A program made the translations under genes and the position numbers. Shown in pieces: positions 1 to 6,587 of a stretch of 22,608 bases of DNA (position 1 is its first letter; each line of letters begins with the position of its first letter). The notes beneath the pieces were generated by a model that did no database searches, was not told where the DNA came from, and saw nothing but the letters and a program-made list of their open reading frames with translations. Source of the DNA: Lonsdalea britannica (GTDB taxonomy: Bacteria > Pseudomonadota > Gammaproteobacteria > Enterobacterales > Enterobacteriaceae); assembly GCF_946477055.1 (NCBI RefSeq), contig NZ_CAMKXG010000022.1:1-22608 (forward strand). Direction: 5' to 3'.

Positions 1-45
1 GATTCGCCTTAGTCTCGTGGGCTCGGAGATGTGTATAAGAGACAG
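1..45 (+). other. Illumina Nextera adapter and i7 index (artefact)
   Basis: Bases 12-45 match the Nextera read-2 transposase adapter exactly, ending in the 19-bp mosaic end (AGATGTGTATAAGAGACAG, 27-45). Bases 4-11 read TCGCCTTA, which is the i7 index N701, and bases 1-3 (GAT) are the end of the P7 primer. This is library-construction sequence left at a contig end, not genomic DNA. Nothing should be inferred about what lies to the left of base 46. Confidence 0.97.
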
Positions 46-162
46 ATCGGAGGGCTCGGCGGGCAGCCCAAAGATAGTGAAATTGATCTCCATCCCTACT
101 GGCTCGAACAAGCAAGCTGTCTGACATTGAAATTGTCCTTAGATTCAGATAGGCCTTCTTGA
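46..162 (+). CDS. C-terminal fragment of an unknown reading frame, cut by the contig end
   Basis: From the first genomic base an open frame of 38 codons runs to a TGA at 160-162. Its predicted end contains the stretch DSEIDLHPYWLEQAS and has a plausible composition for a real protein. There is no visible start because the contig begins here. I do not recognise a family. It could be the tail of a genuine gene of the element, or a chance open frame, since 38 codons is short. Being co-oriented with ardC downstream is weak support. Confidence 0.3.
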   Translation: MGGLGGQPKDSEIDLHPYWLEQASCLTLKLSLDSDRPS

Positions 163-547
163 TTATAACCCCTTACATTTTAAGTGACTATCTGCACGAT
201 GGAGTTGATGTGAAATAGAGCTGAGCGGCGTAAACGCTCCCGTCTTAATCGGCACGGATGACCATTTATCTACGTTTATCACGAAGAACTAAAATCATTC
301 GCCCAAACCCCAAACCCATTTCACCGCTGCGGCCTAAGGGGCGCTACGCCCGTCTATGCAGTGTCAGTTTTTTCTCCCGTGTGACTTCCGTTCCCGTATC
401 AGCTTCCGGTTAATCGTTTCCCAACACAACCCGTCCCACAAGGGTAAATGGCACGCATTCTGCGCCCTTGCTGGCCGGAACGATGCCGGGAAAGCGAACC
501 GTCAGGCGATACGAAGACGAAAATCACACAACTGACGGAGAAAAAAC
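163..547 (+). promoter_or_regulatory. Leader and intergenic region upstream of ardC
   Basis: This stretch has no convincing gene. It holds two small perfect hairpins: GAGCG/CGCTC at 223-239 and GGGCG-CTA-CGCCC at 339-351. A purine-rich GGAG followed by AAAAAAC precedes the ardC ATG at 548 and serves as its ribosome binding site. An 83-codon open frame starting at 468 only overlaps ardC in another frame and looks spurious. I could not single out a convincing promoter hexamer pair. Confidence 0.4.
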
Positions 548-1495
548 ATGGCCATTTCCCTGCATATCCAGACTAGCGGCCCTAACGCCGCAGCGGCGAC
601 CAGCGTATCCCCGCTGGAGCAGTCAGGCTCCTCAAAAACGAAATTTTCTCAAACCACCAGAACAGATATTTATCAGACCGTCACCGATAACATCATTGCA
701 GCGCTTGAAGCCGGTGTAAAACCGTGGTTTTGCCCCTGGCAACGAGTGCAGGGCATGTCTGGGCTGCCTTCCAATTTCGCAACCGGTATCGCGTATAGCG
801 GAATGAATATCATGCTGTTGTGGTGCAGTGCGTCAAAACAGGGTTTTGGTGATTCACGCTGGATGACCTACAAACAAGCACAGGCAGTAGGCGGGCAGGT
901 TCGCAAAGGCGAACACGGCACAACAGCCATTTTCTATACAACCTTAGAGAAGGAAAACGAAGACGGCGAAATCGACCAGATCCCGATGCTGAAAACTTTC
1001 AACGTGTTTAACGTTCAGCAAATTGACGGCTTGCCTCTGACAACTGAAACAGTCAGCCCGGAAGCAATCTTTGACCCGTTGCCGGAGGCTGAAAATCTGT
1101 TCCAGAAGAGCGGCGCAAACATCATTGAGAAAGGACAAACCGCCTTTTTCCGCCCCTCAACTGATGAGGTCTGGTTACCCGAGCGTCATCTTTTCGCTGA
1201 TGCTGCTAACTTTTACGCTACCGGCCTGCATGAGCTGGTTCACTGGAGTGGTGGTAAAAAACGACTTAACCGTGAAATGAAAGGGAAATTTGGCAGTGCA
1301 GATTATGCGGAGGAGGAATTAGTGGCGGAGCTGGGAAGTACTTTTCTGATGGCGGATTTGAGTATTATCGGAGAAGTGCAGCACGAAAGCTATATTGCCT
1401 CATGGCTTCAGGCGCTGAAAAACGACAAGCGCTATGTTTTCAAAGCGGCCAGCGCCGCCTCAAAAGCGCATCGTTACTTGATGGGTAAGATTTGA
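548..1495 (+). CDS. ardC: ArdC-type antirestriction protein with zincin-like metallopeptidase domain
   Basis: The 315-residue product has the two-part architecture of ArdC-like proteins of conjugative plasmids. An N-terminal ssDNA-binding region begins near residue 39 (DIYQTVTDNIIAALEAGVKP, followed by a W-x-PW-like segment). A C-terminal zincin domain carries the metal-binding HELVH at 228-232, followed by the conserved YAEEELVAELG at 253-263, which supplies the third ligand. In this family the protein protects incoming single-stranded DNA from host restriction during conjugation. The ATG at 548 is preceded by GGAGAAAAAAC, a good ribosome binding site. The likely terminator at 1508-1530 lies just downstream. 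A location near one end of a transfer module agrees with an early-expressed establishment gene. The family assignment is confident; antirestriction activity is inferred from the family. Confidence 0.9.
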   Translation: MAISLHIQTSGPNAAAATSVSPLEQSGSSKTKFSQTTRTDIYQTVTDNIIAALEAGVKPWFCPWQRVQGMSGLPSNFATGIAYSGMNIMLLWCSASKQGFGDSRWMTYKQAQAVGGQVRKGEHGTTAIFYTTLEKENEDGEIDQIPMLKTFNVFNVQQIDGLPLTTETVSPEAIFDPLPEAENLFQKSGANIIEKGQTAFFRPSTDEVWLPERHLFADAANFYATGLHELVHWSGGKKRLNREMKGKFGSADYAEEELVAELGSTFLMADLSIIGEVQHESYIASWLQALKNDKRYVFKAASAASKAHRYLMGKI

Positions 1496-1507
1496 GTCGG
1501 AGATGAT

Positions 1508-1530
1508 AAGCCGCAAAGGAATGCGGCTTT
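1508..1530 (+). terminator. Probable intrinsic terminator after ardC
   Basis: A perfect 8-bp stem, AAGCCGCA (1508-1515) and TGCGGCTT (1522-1529), encloses a 6-base loop thirteen bases after the ardC stop codon. The T run after the stem is short, so termination may be partial. That would allow read-through into the small gene that follows. Confidence 0.55.
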
Positions 1531-1558
1531 AACCTTATATCGGGTAGGGAGGTGACAG

Positions 1559-1708
1559 ATGTTTAAATTTCCCTGCGAATTTTCTGGACATAATATGCCC
1601 GGAAAATTCGCAGGCTGCGGGTGCGGGCGGCAAAGAGCCCGCGCATCCCGCAAACGGCGTTTGTACATCGGTGATTGCTGTAAACGACGGTTCAGGTATG
1701 ACGACTGA
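1559..1708 (+). CDS. 49-residue Cys- and Arg-rich small protein
   Basis: An ATG at 1559 follows a near-consensus ribosome binding site (GGGAGGTG, 1547-1554) and opens a 49-codon frame ending in TGA at 1706-1708. The product has five cysteines (residues 6, 20, 22, 40, 41), including a CGCG pair and a CC pair, and many Arg/Lys residues (for example RASRKRR, 28-34). This suggests a small zinc-ribbon or nucleic-acid-binding peptide, but I cannot assign a family. It lies between ardC and ccdA on the same strand. The coding stretch also contains two strong inverted repeats (1572-1652). Either the mRNA is highly structured or the frame is incidental to a structured element; the strong start signal favours a real gene. 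Confidence 0.5.
   Translation: MFKFPCEFSGHNMPGKFAGCGCGRQRARASRKRRLYIGDCCKRRFRYDD
1572..1652. repeat. Two adjacent strong inverted repeats
   Basis: The first is a perfect 13-bp inverted repeat, CCTGCGAATTTTC (1572-1584) and GAAAATTCGCAGG (1602-1614), with a 17-base loop. Immediately after it lies a GC-rich imperfect repeat, GCGGGTGCGGGC (1617-1628) against GCCCGCGCATCCCGC (1637-1651). Both lie inside the small reading frame 1559-1708. They could form tandem hairpins in RNA or single-stranded transfer DNA. Confidence 0.7.
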
Positions 1709-1754
1709 CTGTGAGGTTTGCAGGACTGAACGCTAGCAGAGCCTGTTTTTGGTG

Positions 1755-1793
1755 TTGTGATAAGTGTATTATGCCGTGTAATACGCACGTATT
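1755..1793 (+). promoter_or_regulatory. ccdAB promoter and overlapping operator palindromes
   Basis: A candidate promoter has TTGTGA (1755-1760) and TAATAC (1779-1784) 18 bp apart. It is overlapped by two palindromes: GTATTA-N7-TAATAC (1766-1784) and AATACG-CA-CGTATT (1780-1793). Palindromes over the promoter are what is expected if the CcdA-CcdB complex autorepresses the operon, as in the F plasmid. The assignment is by position and symmetry. Confidence 0.55.
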
Positions 1794-1811
1794 TCATACA
1801 GGAGAGAAACC

Positions 1812-2048
1812 ATGATCGCGAAACAACGTAACACGCAGAGCGTGACCATGACAGTAGAGCGTGCCTTACTGGCAAGAGCGCGTGAAGCGGGCATTAATCT
1901 GAGTGCTACCCTAACGACCGCCCTGGATACAGAGCTTCGCTATCATGAAGCGAAAAAATGGCAGGAAGAAAACAGGGAGGCTCTCGCAGCACTAAATCGT
2001 TTTCATGATGAGCAGGGGGGTTTCAGCGATGAATACAGGACGTTTTAA
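1812..2048 (+). CDS. ccdA: CcdA-type antitoxin
   Basis: The 78-residue product has the CcdA layout. A short N-terminal ribbon-helix-helix DNA-binding part (TQSVTMTVERALLARARE, residues 9-26, then GINLSATLTTALDTEL) is followed by a charged, flexible C-terminal tail (WQEENREALAALNRFHDEQG). In the family this tail wraps around and neutralises CcdB. AGGAGAG precedes the ATG at 1812. The stop is two bases before the ccdB start, so the two genes are translated together. The product would also repress the operon through the palindromes at 1766-1793. The antitoxin is normally degraded when the element is lost, freeing the toxin. Confidence 0.9.
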   Translation: MIAKQRNTQSVTMTVERALLARAREAGINLSATLTTALDTELRYHEAKKWQEENREALAALNRFHDEQGGFSDEYRTF

Positions 2049-2050
2049 CC

Positions 2051-2365
2051 ATGCAATTCACTGTATACGGTAATACCGGGAAAAGTGTCGTTTACCCGCT
2101 GTTGCTCGATGTCACGAGCGATATTATTGGGCAATTGAATCGTCGGATAGTGATCCCATTGCTCCCGATTGAAAAGTATCCGGCGGGCCGCCGGCCGGAG
2201 CGCCTTGTCCCCGTCATCAGGCTGACGGACGGCAAAGAATACGCCGTAATGACCCACGAACTGGCAAGTATCCCTGTCCAGGCCCTAGGGGCAGTGTTTT
2301 GTGATGCTTCGCAGTACCGTACTCAGGTAAAGGCCGCCATCGATTTCCTCATTGACGGCATTTAG
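2051..2365 (+). CDS. ccdB: CcdB-type gyrase-poisoning toxin
   Basis: The 104-residue product aligns by eye with F-plasmid CcdB over its whole length. It shares an MQF.VY start, a DVTSDII segment, RRIVIPL, a Y/L.PVI.L strand, the MTHELASIPV segment (F CcdB has MTTDMASVPV) and an IDFLIDGI end (F CcdB has INLMFWGI). CcdB traps DNA gyrase on cleaved DNA and kills cells that lose the antitoxin. In F CcdB the last residues are needed for toxicity; here the tail is Asp-Gly-Ile rather than Trp-Gly-Ile, so the critical Gly-Ile is kept while the Trp is changed. The gene immediately follows ccdA and stabilises the element. Confidence 0.9.
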   Translation: MQFTVYGNTGKSVVYPLLLDVTSDIIGQLNRRIVIPLLPIEKYPAGRRPERLVPVIRLTDGKEYAVMTHELASIPVQALGAVFCDASQYRTQVKAAIDFLIDGI

Positions 2366-2579
2366 TCATGGCTGTCGGGAGCCTGTTCCAGTTCGTCGAT
2401 AGTGCGGAACAGAAACATCTGGCGTCAAACGGAACCGGAATACCGTTTCTTGCCACGGTGCTGATACTGTCAAACAGTCTAACCAGATCGCTGCTGTTAG
2501 CATCCAGAAAATTAGCCCACCATTGCAGCATCAGACGACGCTGTTCAAGGTGCTTGGTGACTTTACTCTCTGTCCGCTC
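2349..2579 (-). pseudogene. C-terminal remnant of a tyrosine integrase
   Basis: On the minus strand an open segment reads HLEQRRLMLQWWANFLDANS. This closely resembles the typical extreme C-terminus of P4-like integrases (RR..MQWWADYLDANR). No catalytic part of an integrase is present. The upstream side is cut at the stem-loop repeat 2572-2595, and the downstream side drifts into an unrelated tail that runs to 2349 against the end of ccdB. I read it as the scar of an older integration module. The evidence is motif similarity over about 20 residues only. Confidence 0.5.
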
Positions 2580-2595
2580 CTTGCCAGGAGCGGAC
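2572..2595. repeat. Dispersed stem-loop repeat, copy 1
   Basis: A perfect inverted repeat, GTCCGCTCC (2572-2580) and GGAGCGGAC (2587-2595), has the loop TTGCCA. A close relative occurs at 3453-3476. Short TCCGCT...AGCGGA palindromes of this kind are scattered through many bacterial genomes. This one sits at the broken edge of the integrase remnant. Confidence 0.7.
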
Positions 2596-2666
2596 GTTGG
2601 CTTGAAGCGTCATTTTCTGTGATGCTCGCCAAAAGTAGCGGAGCTATAAAAAAACACTCTAGTCGG

Positions 2667-2672
2667 TATAAT
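2667..2672 (+). promoter_or_regulatory. Consensus -10 hexamer upstream of the 186-codon gene
   Basis: TATAAT occurs at 2667-2672, with no good -35 about 17 bp upstream. The ATG at 2680 is only 8 bp after it, so a transcript from here would start at about that ATG. Translation then would be leaderless, or would begin at the ATG at 2707 or 2713. Confidence 0.4.
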
Positions 2673-2679
2673 CTCTTTC

Positions 2680-3240
2680 ATGTTTTTCTTTTCGGTATCT
2701 AACACCATGAGCATGTCAGCATTACAACCGCAGATAGTTAAAGCAATGAAACCAAAACATGGAAAGGATTGGATGTTAGTCCGTGGAGACACGGTTTTCG
2801 TCCGCTTTTTAGCTCAAAATGATGATGGTAATTCTTTTGAAGTGCAGATACCGACGAGGCCCGAAGAGAGATTTCGCACAGGGGGTGGTTTGACTATCGG
2901 ATACAAGCTGCCAGTAGACCAGAAGCTCCTGTTTTCGGTCGCTGAGACGTTAACCCAAGAAAATCATCTTCAACCTGAGAATAAAGTAGACCGCTTTCAG
3001 AATAATTGCATCTCCATGTTTTCCATTACTATAGATCACGGCAAAACTATACAAGATGAGGTCAACGAGGAATGGGTCACTCGCTTCTTTGAGCTCTTCG
3101 ATGCTCATGGGATTTCGACGAATATTGTCGAACCTGGCATGGTCGATATTTATTCTGACCTATGTGTTGAGGATGGCGAAGACGTTTATCTGAGTGATGG
3201 TATGTACATGCGCCCGAACGAGACAATTTACGAACGTTGA
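2680..3240 (+). CDS. Hypothetical protein, 186 residues
   Basis: The frame is long for a chance ORF and ends in TGA at 3238-3240. The product is soluble and acidic, especially in the C-terminal third (EVNEEWVTRFFELFDAHGIS, then a run with EDGEDVYLSDG). No signal peptide or membrane helix is visible, and I do not recognise a family. The N-terminus is uncertain. ATGs at 2680, 2707 and 2713 are all possible, none has a clear Shine-Dalgarno, and the -10 box at 2667 would place the transcript start near 2680. A start at 2707 or 2713 would drop the hydrophobic MFFFSVSNT lead. It lies between the ccdAB/integrase scar and the helicase module, so it may be cargo or a leftover. Confidence 0.6.
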   Translation: MFFFSVSNTMSMSALQPQIVKAMKPKHGKDWMLVRGDTVFVRFLAQNDDGNSFEVQIPTRPEERFRTGGGLTIGYKLPVDQKLLFSVAETLTQENHLQPENKVDRFQNNCISMFSITIDHGKTIQDEVNEEWVTRFFELFDAHGISTNIVEPGMVDIYSDLCVEDGEDVYLSDGMYMRPNETIYER

Positions 3241-3310
3241 TAATGTAGGTGCGAAAGCATAAATCAATTCCCGGTTGATAGCCGGGATATCACTTAACCA
3301 TATCCGACAA

Positions 3311-3436
3311 TTAGTCCAAGTAGCCCCACTTCTTCAGGCGACTTTTCGTATTCATGACCACTCTATGAGTTAGTTCGCCGCCACGCTCTGGACTTATTTC
3401 CTCTGCTTTCAGACGATCTGCTATTTCCTTCTCTCT
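3311..3436 (-). pseudogene. C-terminal remnant of an unidentified gene
   Basis: A 41-codon minus-strand segment between stops reads as a coherent protein tail: KEIADRLKAEEISPERGG, then ELTHRVVMNTKSRLKKWGYLD and a stop. It has no start codon with a ribosome binding site. The EIADRL...ISPERGG pattern resembles a helix-turn-helix tail of a recombinase or transposase, but this is only an impression. It fits the picture of a decayed insertion zone. Confidence 0.3.
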
Positions 3437-3452
3437 TTATGCATAGACAAAA

Positions 3453-3476
3453 GTCCGCTCCGTGCCAGAAGCGGAC
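3453..3476. repeat. Dispersed stem-loop repeat, copy 2
   Basis: GTCCGCTCC (3453-3461), loop GTGCCA, GAAGCGGAC (3468-3476): a near copy of 2572-2595 with one stem mismatch. The two copies are about 880 bp apart in the same orientation and bracket the 186-codon gene together with its upstream and downstream scars. Confidence 0.65.
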
Positions 3477-3630
3477 ATTGCCAACGTTATGACCCGTTAG
3501 GATATCTTCGATTACATAAAAGAGCCCTATAGCCGAAACCTGCACCATAGCCATCTCTGTAGAATTCGTCCTATGGGCTTTTAACAGACCTAGTTGTATG
3601 GTTCGGAAGGAAATATTAAAGCTCAAGGCG

Positions 3631-3719
3631 TCAGTCCAACTATAGGGCAGGATCGTCTACCGGTGTGGGGTCAGTCCAACTATAGGGCAGAATCGTCTAC
3701 CGGAGCGGGGTCAGTCCAA
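3631..3719. repeat. 40-bp tandem direct repeat upstream of the helicase gene
   Basis: Two full units (3631-3670 and 3671-3710) differ at only 3 of 40 positions. A third partial unit, TCAGTCCAA, follows at 3711-3719. Each unit contains CAACTATAGGGCAG and ATCGTCTACCGG. The block ends about 100 bp before the helicase ATG. It could be a regulatory binding array, a recognition sequence for the helicase, or a simple duplication. The 94-codon frame over it (3594-3878) has no ribosome binding site and overlaps the helicase in another frame, so I do not call it a gene. Confidence 0.85.
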
Positions 3720-3756
3720 ACTTTGAATTTGAGCATAAATTGCAGTCGTACAGGTT

Positions 3757-3810
3757 TTGTACTACGGGTTAACTTGTTAAGATATTTTTATCATTTAAAT
3801 ATCTTGGAAG
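3757..3810 (+). promoter_or_regulatory. Promoter/operator and ribosome binding site of the helicase gene
   Basis: A perfect 9-bp inverted repeat, AAGATATTT (3779-3787) and AAATATCTT (3797-3805), has a 9-base spacer and ends 12 bases before the ATG. Candidate promoter hexamers in the same AT-rich stretch are TTGTTA (3774-3779) and TAAATA (3796-3801), 16 bp apart, which would put the palindrome over the core promoter. GGAAG at 3806-3810 is a suitable ribosome binding site. This suggests a repressor-controlled gene, with the repressor not identified here. Confidence 0.5.
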
Positions 3811-3817
3811 TTTTCAC

Positions 3818-6337
3818 ATGGTCAATTTTAAAAAACATCTCGCTGGTAGGGTGGCGCAAAAACCAACCGATCCGGTAGCTCTTTACGATACCCTTGATCG
3901 TCAGCATGATAAGGGGCCTCTGCGTCCAGCCCAAGAGGCGATACTTAAAGCTTGGCATCAGGATCAGGCGAAATTACGTGACGTTATCGTCAAACTCCAC
4001 ACCGGGCAAGGTAAGACGTTAATTGGGTTACTCATGCTACAATCTCGTCTAAACGCAGGAAATTCACCGGTTGTCTATCTCTGCCCAGACCATTTTTTGA
4101 TCAATCAAACTTGTGAACAAGCTAAACAATTTGGAATCAGAACTTGTACTAGCGAAGGCGAACTTCCCGAAGAATTCATCAATGGAGATCGAATTCTGGT
4201 TACTTCCGCAAGCAAGCTTTTTAATGGGATGACAAAATTCGGACTACATAACCAATCTATCTTGCTTGATACTGTTCTGATGGACGATGCACATGCATGT
4301 TCTGACCGCATCCGTGAACAATGCCGAATTCGCATTCCAAGAGAAGAACCAGCTTACAGTAGGCTTTTGTCATTATTTCGAGCCGAACTTGAGCAACAAG
4401 GAATCGGTACTTTTGCTGAGATTGAAAATGAGAAAAGGGAAGCTTTCCTTCCTGTCCCTTATTGGAGTTGGATTAACCATGAAAGTGAAGTAGCTTCAAT
4501 TCTTGCACAAAATGCTGATCGTAAATCCATAAAATTCGCGTGGCCTTTACTGAAAGACATGCTCAAGCATTGCCAATGTATTGTCTCCGGTTTGGCAATC
4601 GAGATCGAACCCTATGTTGCACCACTAGACACTTTCGGCTCTTATTTTAAGGCAAAACACCGAATCTTTATGTCTGCAACGGTGACAGATGATGCTTTTC
4701 TTGTCAAAGGTCTACAGCTTTCAGCCAAAACAATTTCACAACCGTTGACCTACGCTAAAGAAACGTGGTCAGGTGAAAAGATGATCCTCTTACCCTCCAT
4801 TATCCATGAAAATCTCAATCGCGAGCAAATGGTTAAATGGCTAGCAACTCCAAGTGATAATCGAAAATTCGGTCGAGTAGGCCTGACTCCAAGCGCGGCA
4901 CGTTCAAAAGATTGGAAATCTTATGGAGCAGTCATCACTGACAAGGACAATGTTGACGATGCTATTGCTAAACTTCTTCTAGGTGGCTACAAAGAGACCA
5001 TCGTATTAGTTAACCGATATGACGGTATTGACCTGCCCGACTCAGCCTGCAGAATCTTGATGTTTGATTCCAAACCTTTCTCTGAAAGCTTAATAGATCT
5101 TTATGCCGAGCGGGTAAGACCTAATTCTAAAGCAACACTTACTAAGACAATGCGTACAATTGAACAGGGTATGGGACGAAGTGTTCGTGGCGAGAAAGAC
5201 TATTCCGTTATCGTTGTCGTAGGGTCTGAACTTGTGCGTACCCTTCGAGATGCGACCTCCCGTCAGTATCTTTCGCCCCAGTTTGCCAAACAGATTGAGA
5301 TAGGAATTGAACTTGGAAAAATGGCTAAGCAGGAAATAGCTGAGGGCGAGAACCCAACCAATGCATTCAATGGACTAATCAAACAGTGCCTGACCCGTGA
5401 TGATGACTGGAAAGCTTATTACGCCGAGCAAATGAGTGATGTCACACCAGTTGGTGCTAATAAAGATATCCTCAATATCTATGAAGCTGAACTTCAGGCT
5501 GAGAAAGCTTATATGGCAGGGGATTATGTTGGCGCTGCAAAAATCCTGCAAAATCTTCTTGACAGTGGTAGCGTGGACGCCAATGACAAAGCCTGGTATC
5601 TCCAGGAGCGGGCTCGCTACTTATACAACTCAGCAAGAGCGGATTCTCAAACTCAGCAAAAAAATGCTCATAAAAATAACATGTTACTCCTTAAGCCTGC
5701 AACTGGAGTAACGGTCACCAAACTAACATTACGTAGTCAGGGGCGAGTTGAAAGAATTCAGAAGTGGATCAAAAACTTCGATAATTACAGCGAGCTAGAT
5801 GTCGCAGTTTCGGATATTTTGGAGCGACTGGTATTCGGTGTTAAAGCTGACAAATTTGAGCAAGCTCTGAATGAATTAAGCTTTGCACTCGGATTTATTG
5901 GTGAGCGTCCCGATATGGAATGGAAGGAAGGTCCTGACAACCTATGGGCTCTTGACGATAAGAACTATCTTCTCATCGAATGTAAGAGTGAGGTCGATGT
6001 TACCCGCTCAGAGGTGAACAAACGAGAAGCTGAGCAAATGAATCGCTCATGCGCTTGGTTTGACAAGCATTATCCTGGCCTAGATGCTAAACGGATAATT
6101 ATCCATCCGTCTGGTAAGATCCAGAGTGCTGCCGCATTTACCCATGAGGTCGAGGGTATGCGTGAAATTAATCTCAAAAACTTCGTTCAATCGTGCCGTA
6201 TGTTCTTCAAAGCTTTTGAAGGGTTGAATTTTAAGGATCTTTCAGACGAACATACTCAAAAACTTATTGATCTGTACGATCTGTCTGTACCTAAAATTTT
6301 ATCCAGCTACTCCAAGAAACTTAAAGACATTAAATAG
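3818..6337 (+). CDS. SF2 DEAD/DEAH-like helicase fused to a PD-(D/E)XK nuclease-like domain
   Basis: The 839-residue product starts with an [10 protein letters not shown]-motif-like segment (35-43) and a Walker A, HTGQGKT (61-67). Walker B is DDAH (156-159), motif III is MSAT (285-288) and motif VI is QGMGRSVRG (450-458). A helical middle part (about 550-660) is followed by a nuclease-like core: E681/E686 in a helix ([14 protein letters not shown]), GPD (705-707) and ECK (721-723). This spacing is the classic E...D...ExK layout of restriction-endonuclease folds. The broad layout recalls single-gene helicase-nuclease defence proteins such as Hna, but I cannot name a family, and there is no four-Cys Fe-S cluster as in DinG/XPD. 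Likely role: ATP-driven tracking along foreign DNA or RNA coupled to cleavage. It appears to be a single-gene cargo unit with its own promoter region and no co-directional partner. Confidence 0.8.
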   Translation: MVNFKKHLAGRVAQKPTDPVALYDTLDRQHDKGPLRPAQEAILKAWHQDQAKLRDVIVKLHTGQGKTLIGLLMLQSRLNAGNSPVVYLCPDHFLINQTCEQAKQFGIRTCTSEGELPEEFINGDRILVTSASKLFNGMTKFGLHNQSILLDTVLMDDAHACSDRIREQCRIRIPREEPAYSRLLSLFRAELEQQGIGTFAEIENEKREAFLPVPYWSWINHESEVASILAQNADRKSIKFAWPLLKDMLKHCQCIVSGLAIEIEPYVAPLDTFGSYFKAKHRIFMSATVTDDAFLVKGLQLSAKTISQPLTYAKETWSGEKMILLPSIIHENLNREQMVKWLATPSDNRKFGRVGLTPSAARSKDWKSYGAVITDKDNVDDAIAKLLLGGYKETIVLVNRYDGIDLPDSACRILMFDSKPFSESLIDLYAERVRPNSKATLTKTMRTIEQGMGRSVRGEKDYSVIVVVGSELVRTLRDATSRQYLSPQFAKQIEIGIELGKMAKQEIAEGENPTNAFNGLIKQCLTRDDDWKAYYAEQMSDVTPVGANKDILNIYEAELQAEKAYMAGDYVGAAKILQNLLDSGSVDANDKAWYLQERARYLYNSARADSQTQQKNAHKNNMLLLKPATGVTVTKLTLRSQGRVERIQKWIKNFDNYSELDVAVSDILERLVFGVKADKFEQALNELSFALGFIGERPDMEWKEGPDNLWALDDKNYLLIECKSEVDVTRSEVNKREAEQMNRSCAWFDKHYPGLDAKRIIIHPSGKIQSAAAFTHEVEGMREINLKNFVQSCRMFFKAFEGLNFKDLSDEHTQKLIDLYDLSVPKILSSYSKKLKDIK

Positions 6338-6587
6338 TGGCACTAAACAGCACCTCACAAATTAAACGGTATTGTAGCACAAGTATTATTACTACTTTTT
6401 AAGTTCAGCTAGGGCTCAGTGTGGTACTGAGCCCCTACGACCTTGCCTGAAAGATCAATGAGTCAAAATGTAGCTAGGTTCCTAGCATTGTATCAATTGT
6501 GATTGACTACTCATTTGTCATAAGTATATGTCAACTTCCGCTCTTCGCTCTTAGCTGACCATGAGATTTGGCAACGCCAGATACAGC
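6338..6587. other. Convergent intergenic region with hairpin
   Basis: This is the space between the ends of the plus-strand helicase and the minus-strand mobC-like gene. It contains a perfect 8-bp stem, GGGCTCAG (6412-6419) and CTGAGCCC (6427-6434), with a 7-base loop. There is no adjoining T run on either strand, so it is at most a weak terminator. I see nothing else of note. Confidence 0.5.

Noticed and set aside
468..719. 83-codon plus-strand frame
   Set aside because: Overlaps ardC in a different frame and lacks a ribosome binding site.
1474..1875. 133-codon minus-strand frame
   Set aside because: Antisense to the small Cys-rich gene, the ccd promoter and ccdA; no recognisable domain.
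2368..2622. 84-codon plus-strand frame after ccdB
   Set aside because: Antisense to the integrase remnant; no ribosome binding site and a Ser/Arg/Leu-rich composition typical of a shadow frame.
3363..3626. 87-codon minus-strand frame
   Set aside because: It translates through the dispersed stem-loop (NVRFWHGADF) and conflicts with the better-looking remnant frame at 3311-3436.
3631..3719. Possible CRISPR array
   Set aside because: The 40-bp units are contiguous and nearly identical across their full length, with no variable spacers and no cas genes nearby.
3594..3878. 94-codon plus-strand frame over the tandem repeats
   Set aside because: No ribosome binding site, its middle is only the repeat translated twice, and it overlaps the helicase start in another frame.
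6412..6434. Intrinsic terminator between helicase and mobC
   Set aside because: The stem is perfect but there is no T run on either strand, so it is recorded only as a hairpin.
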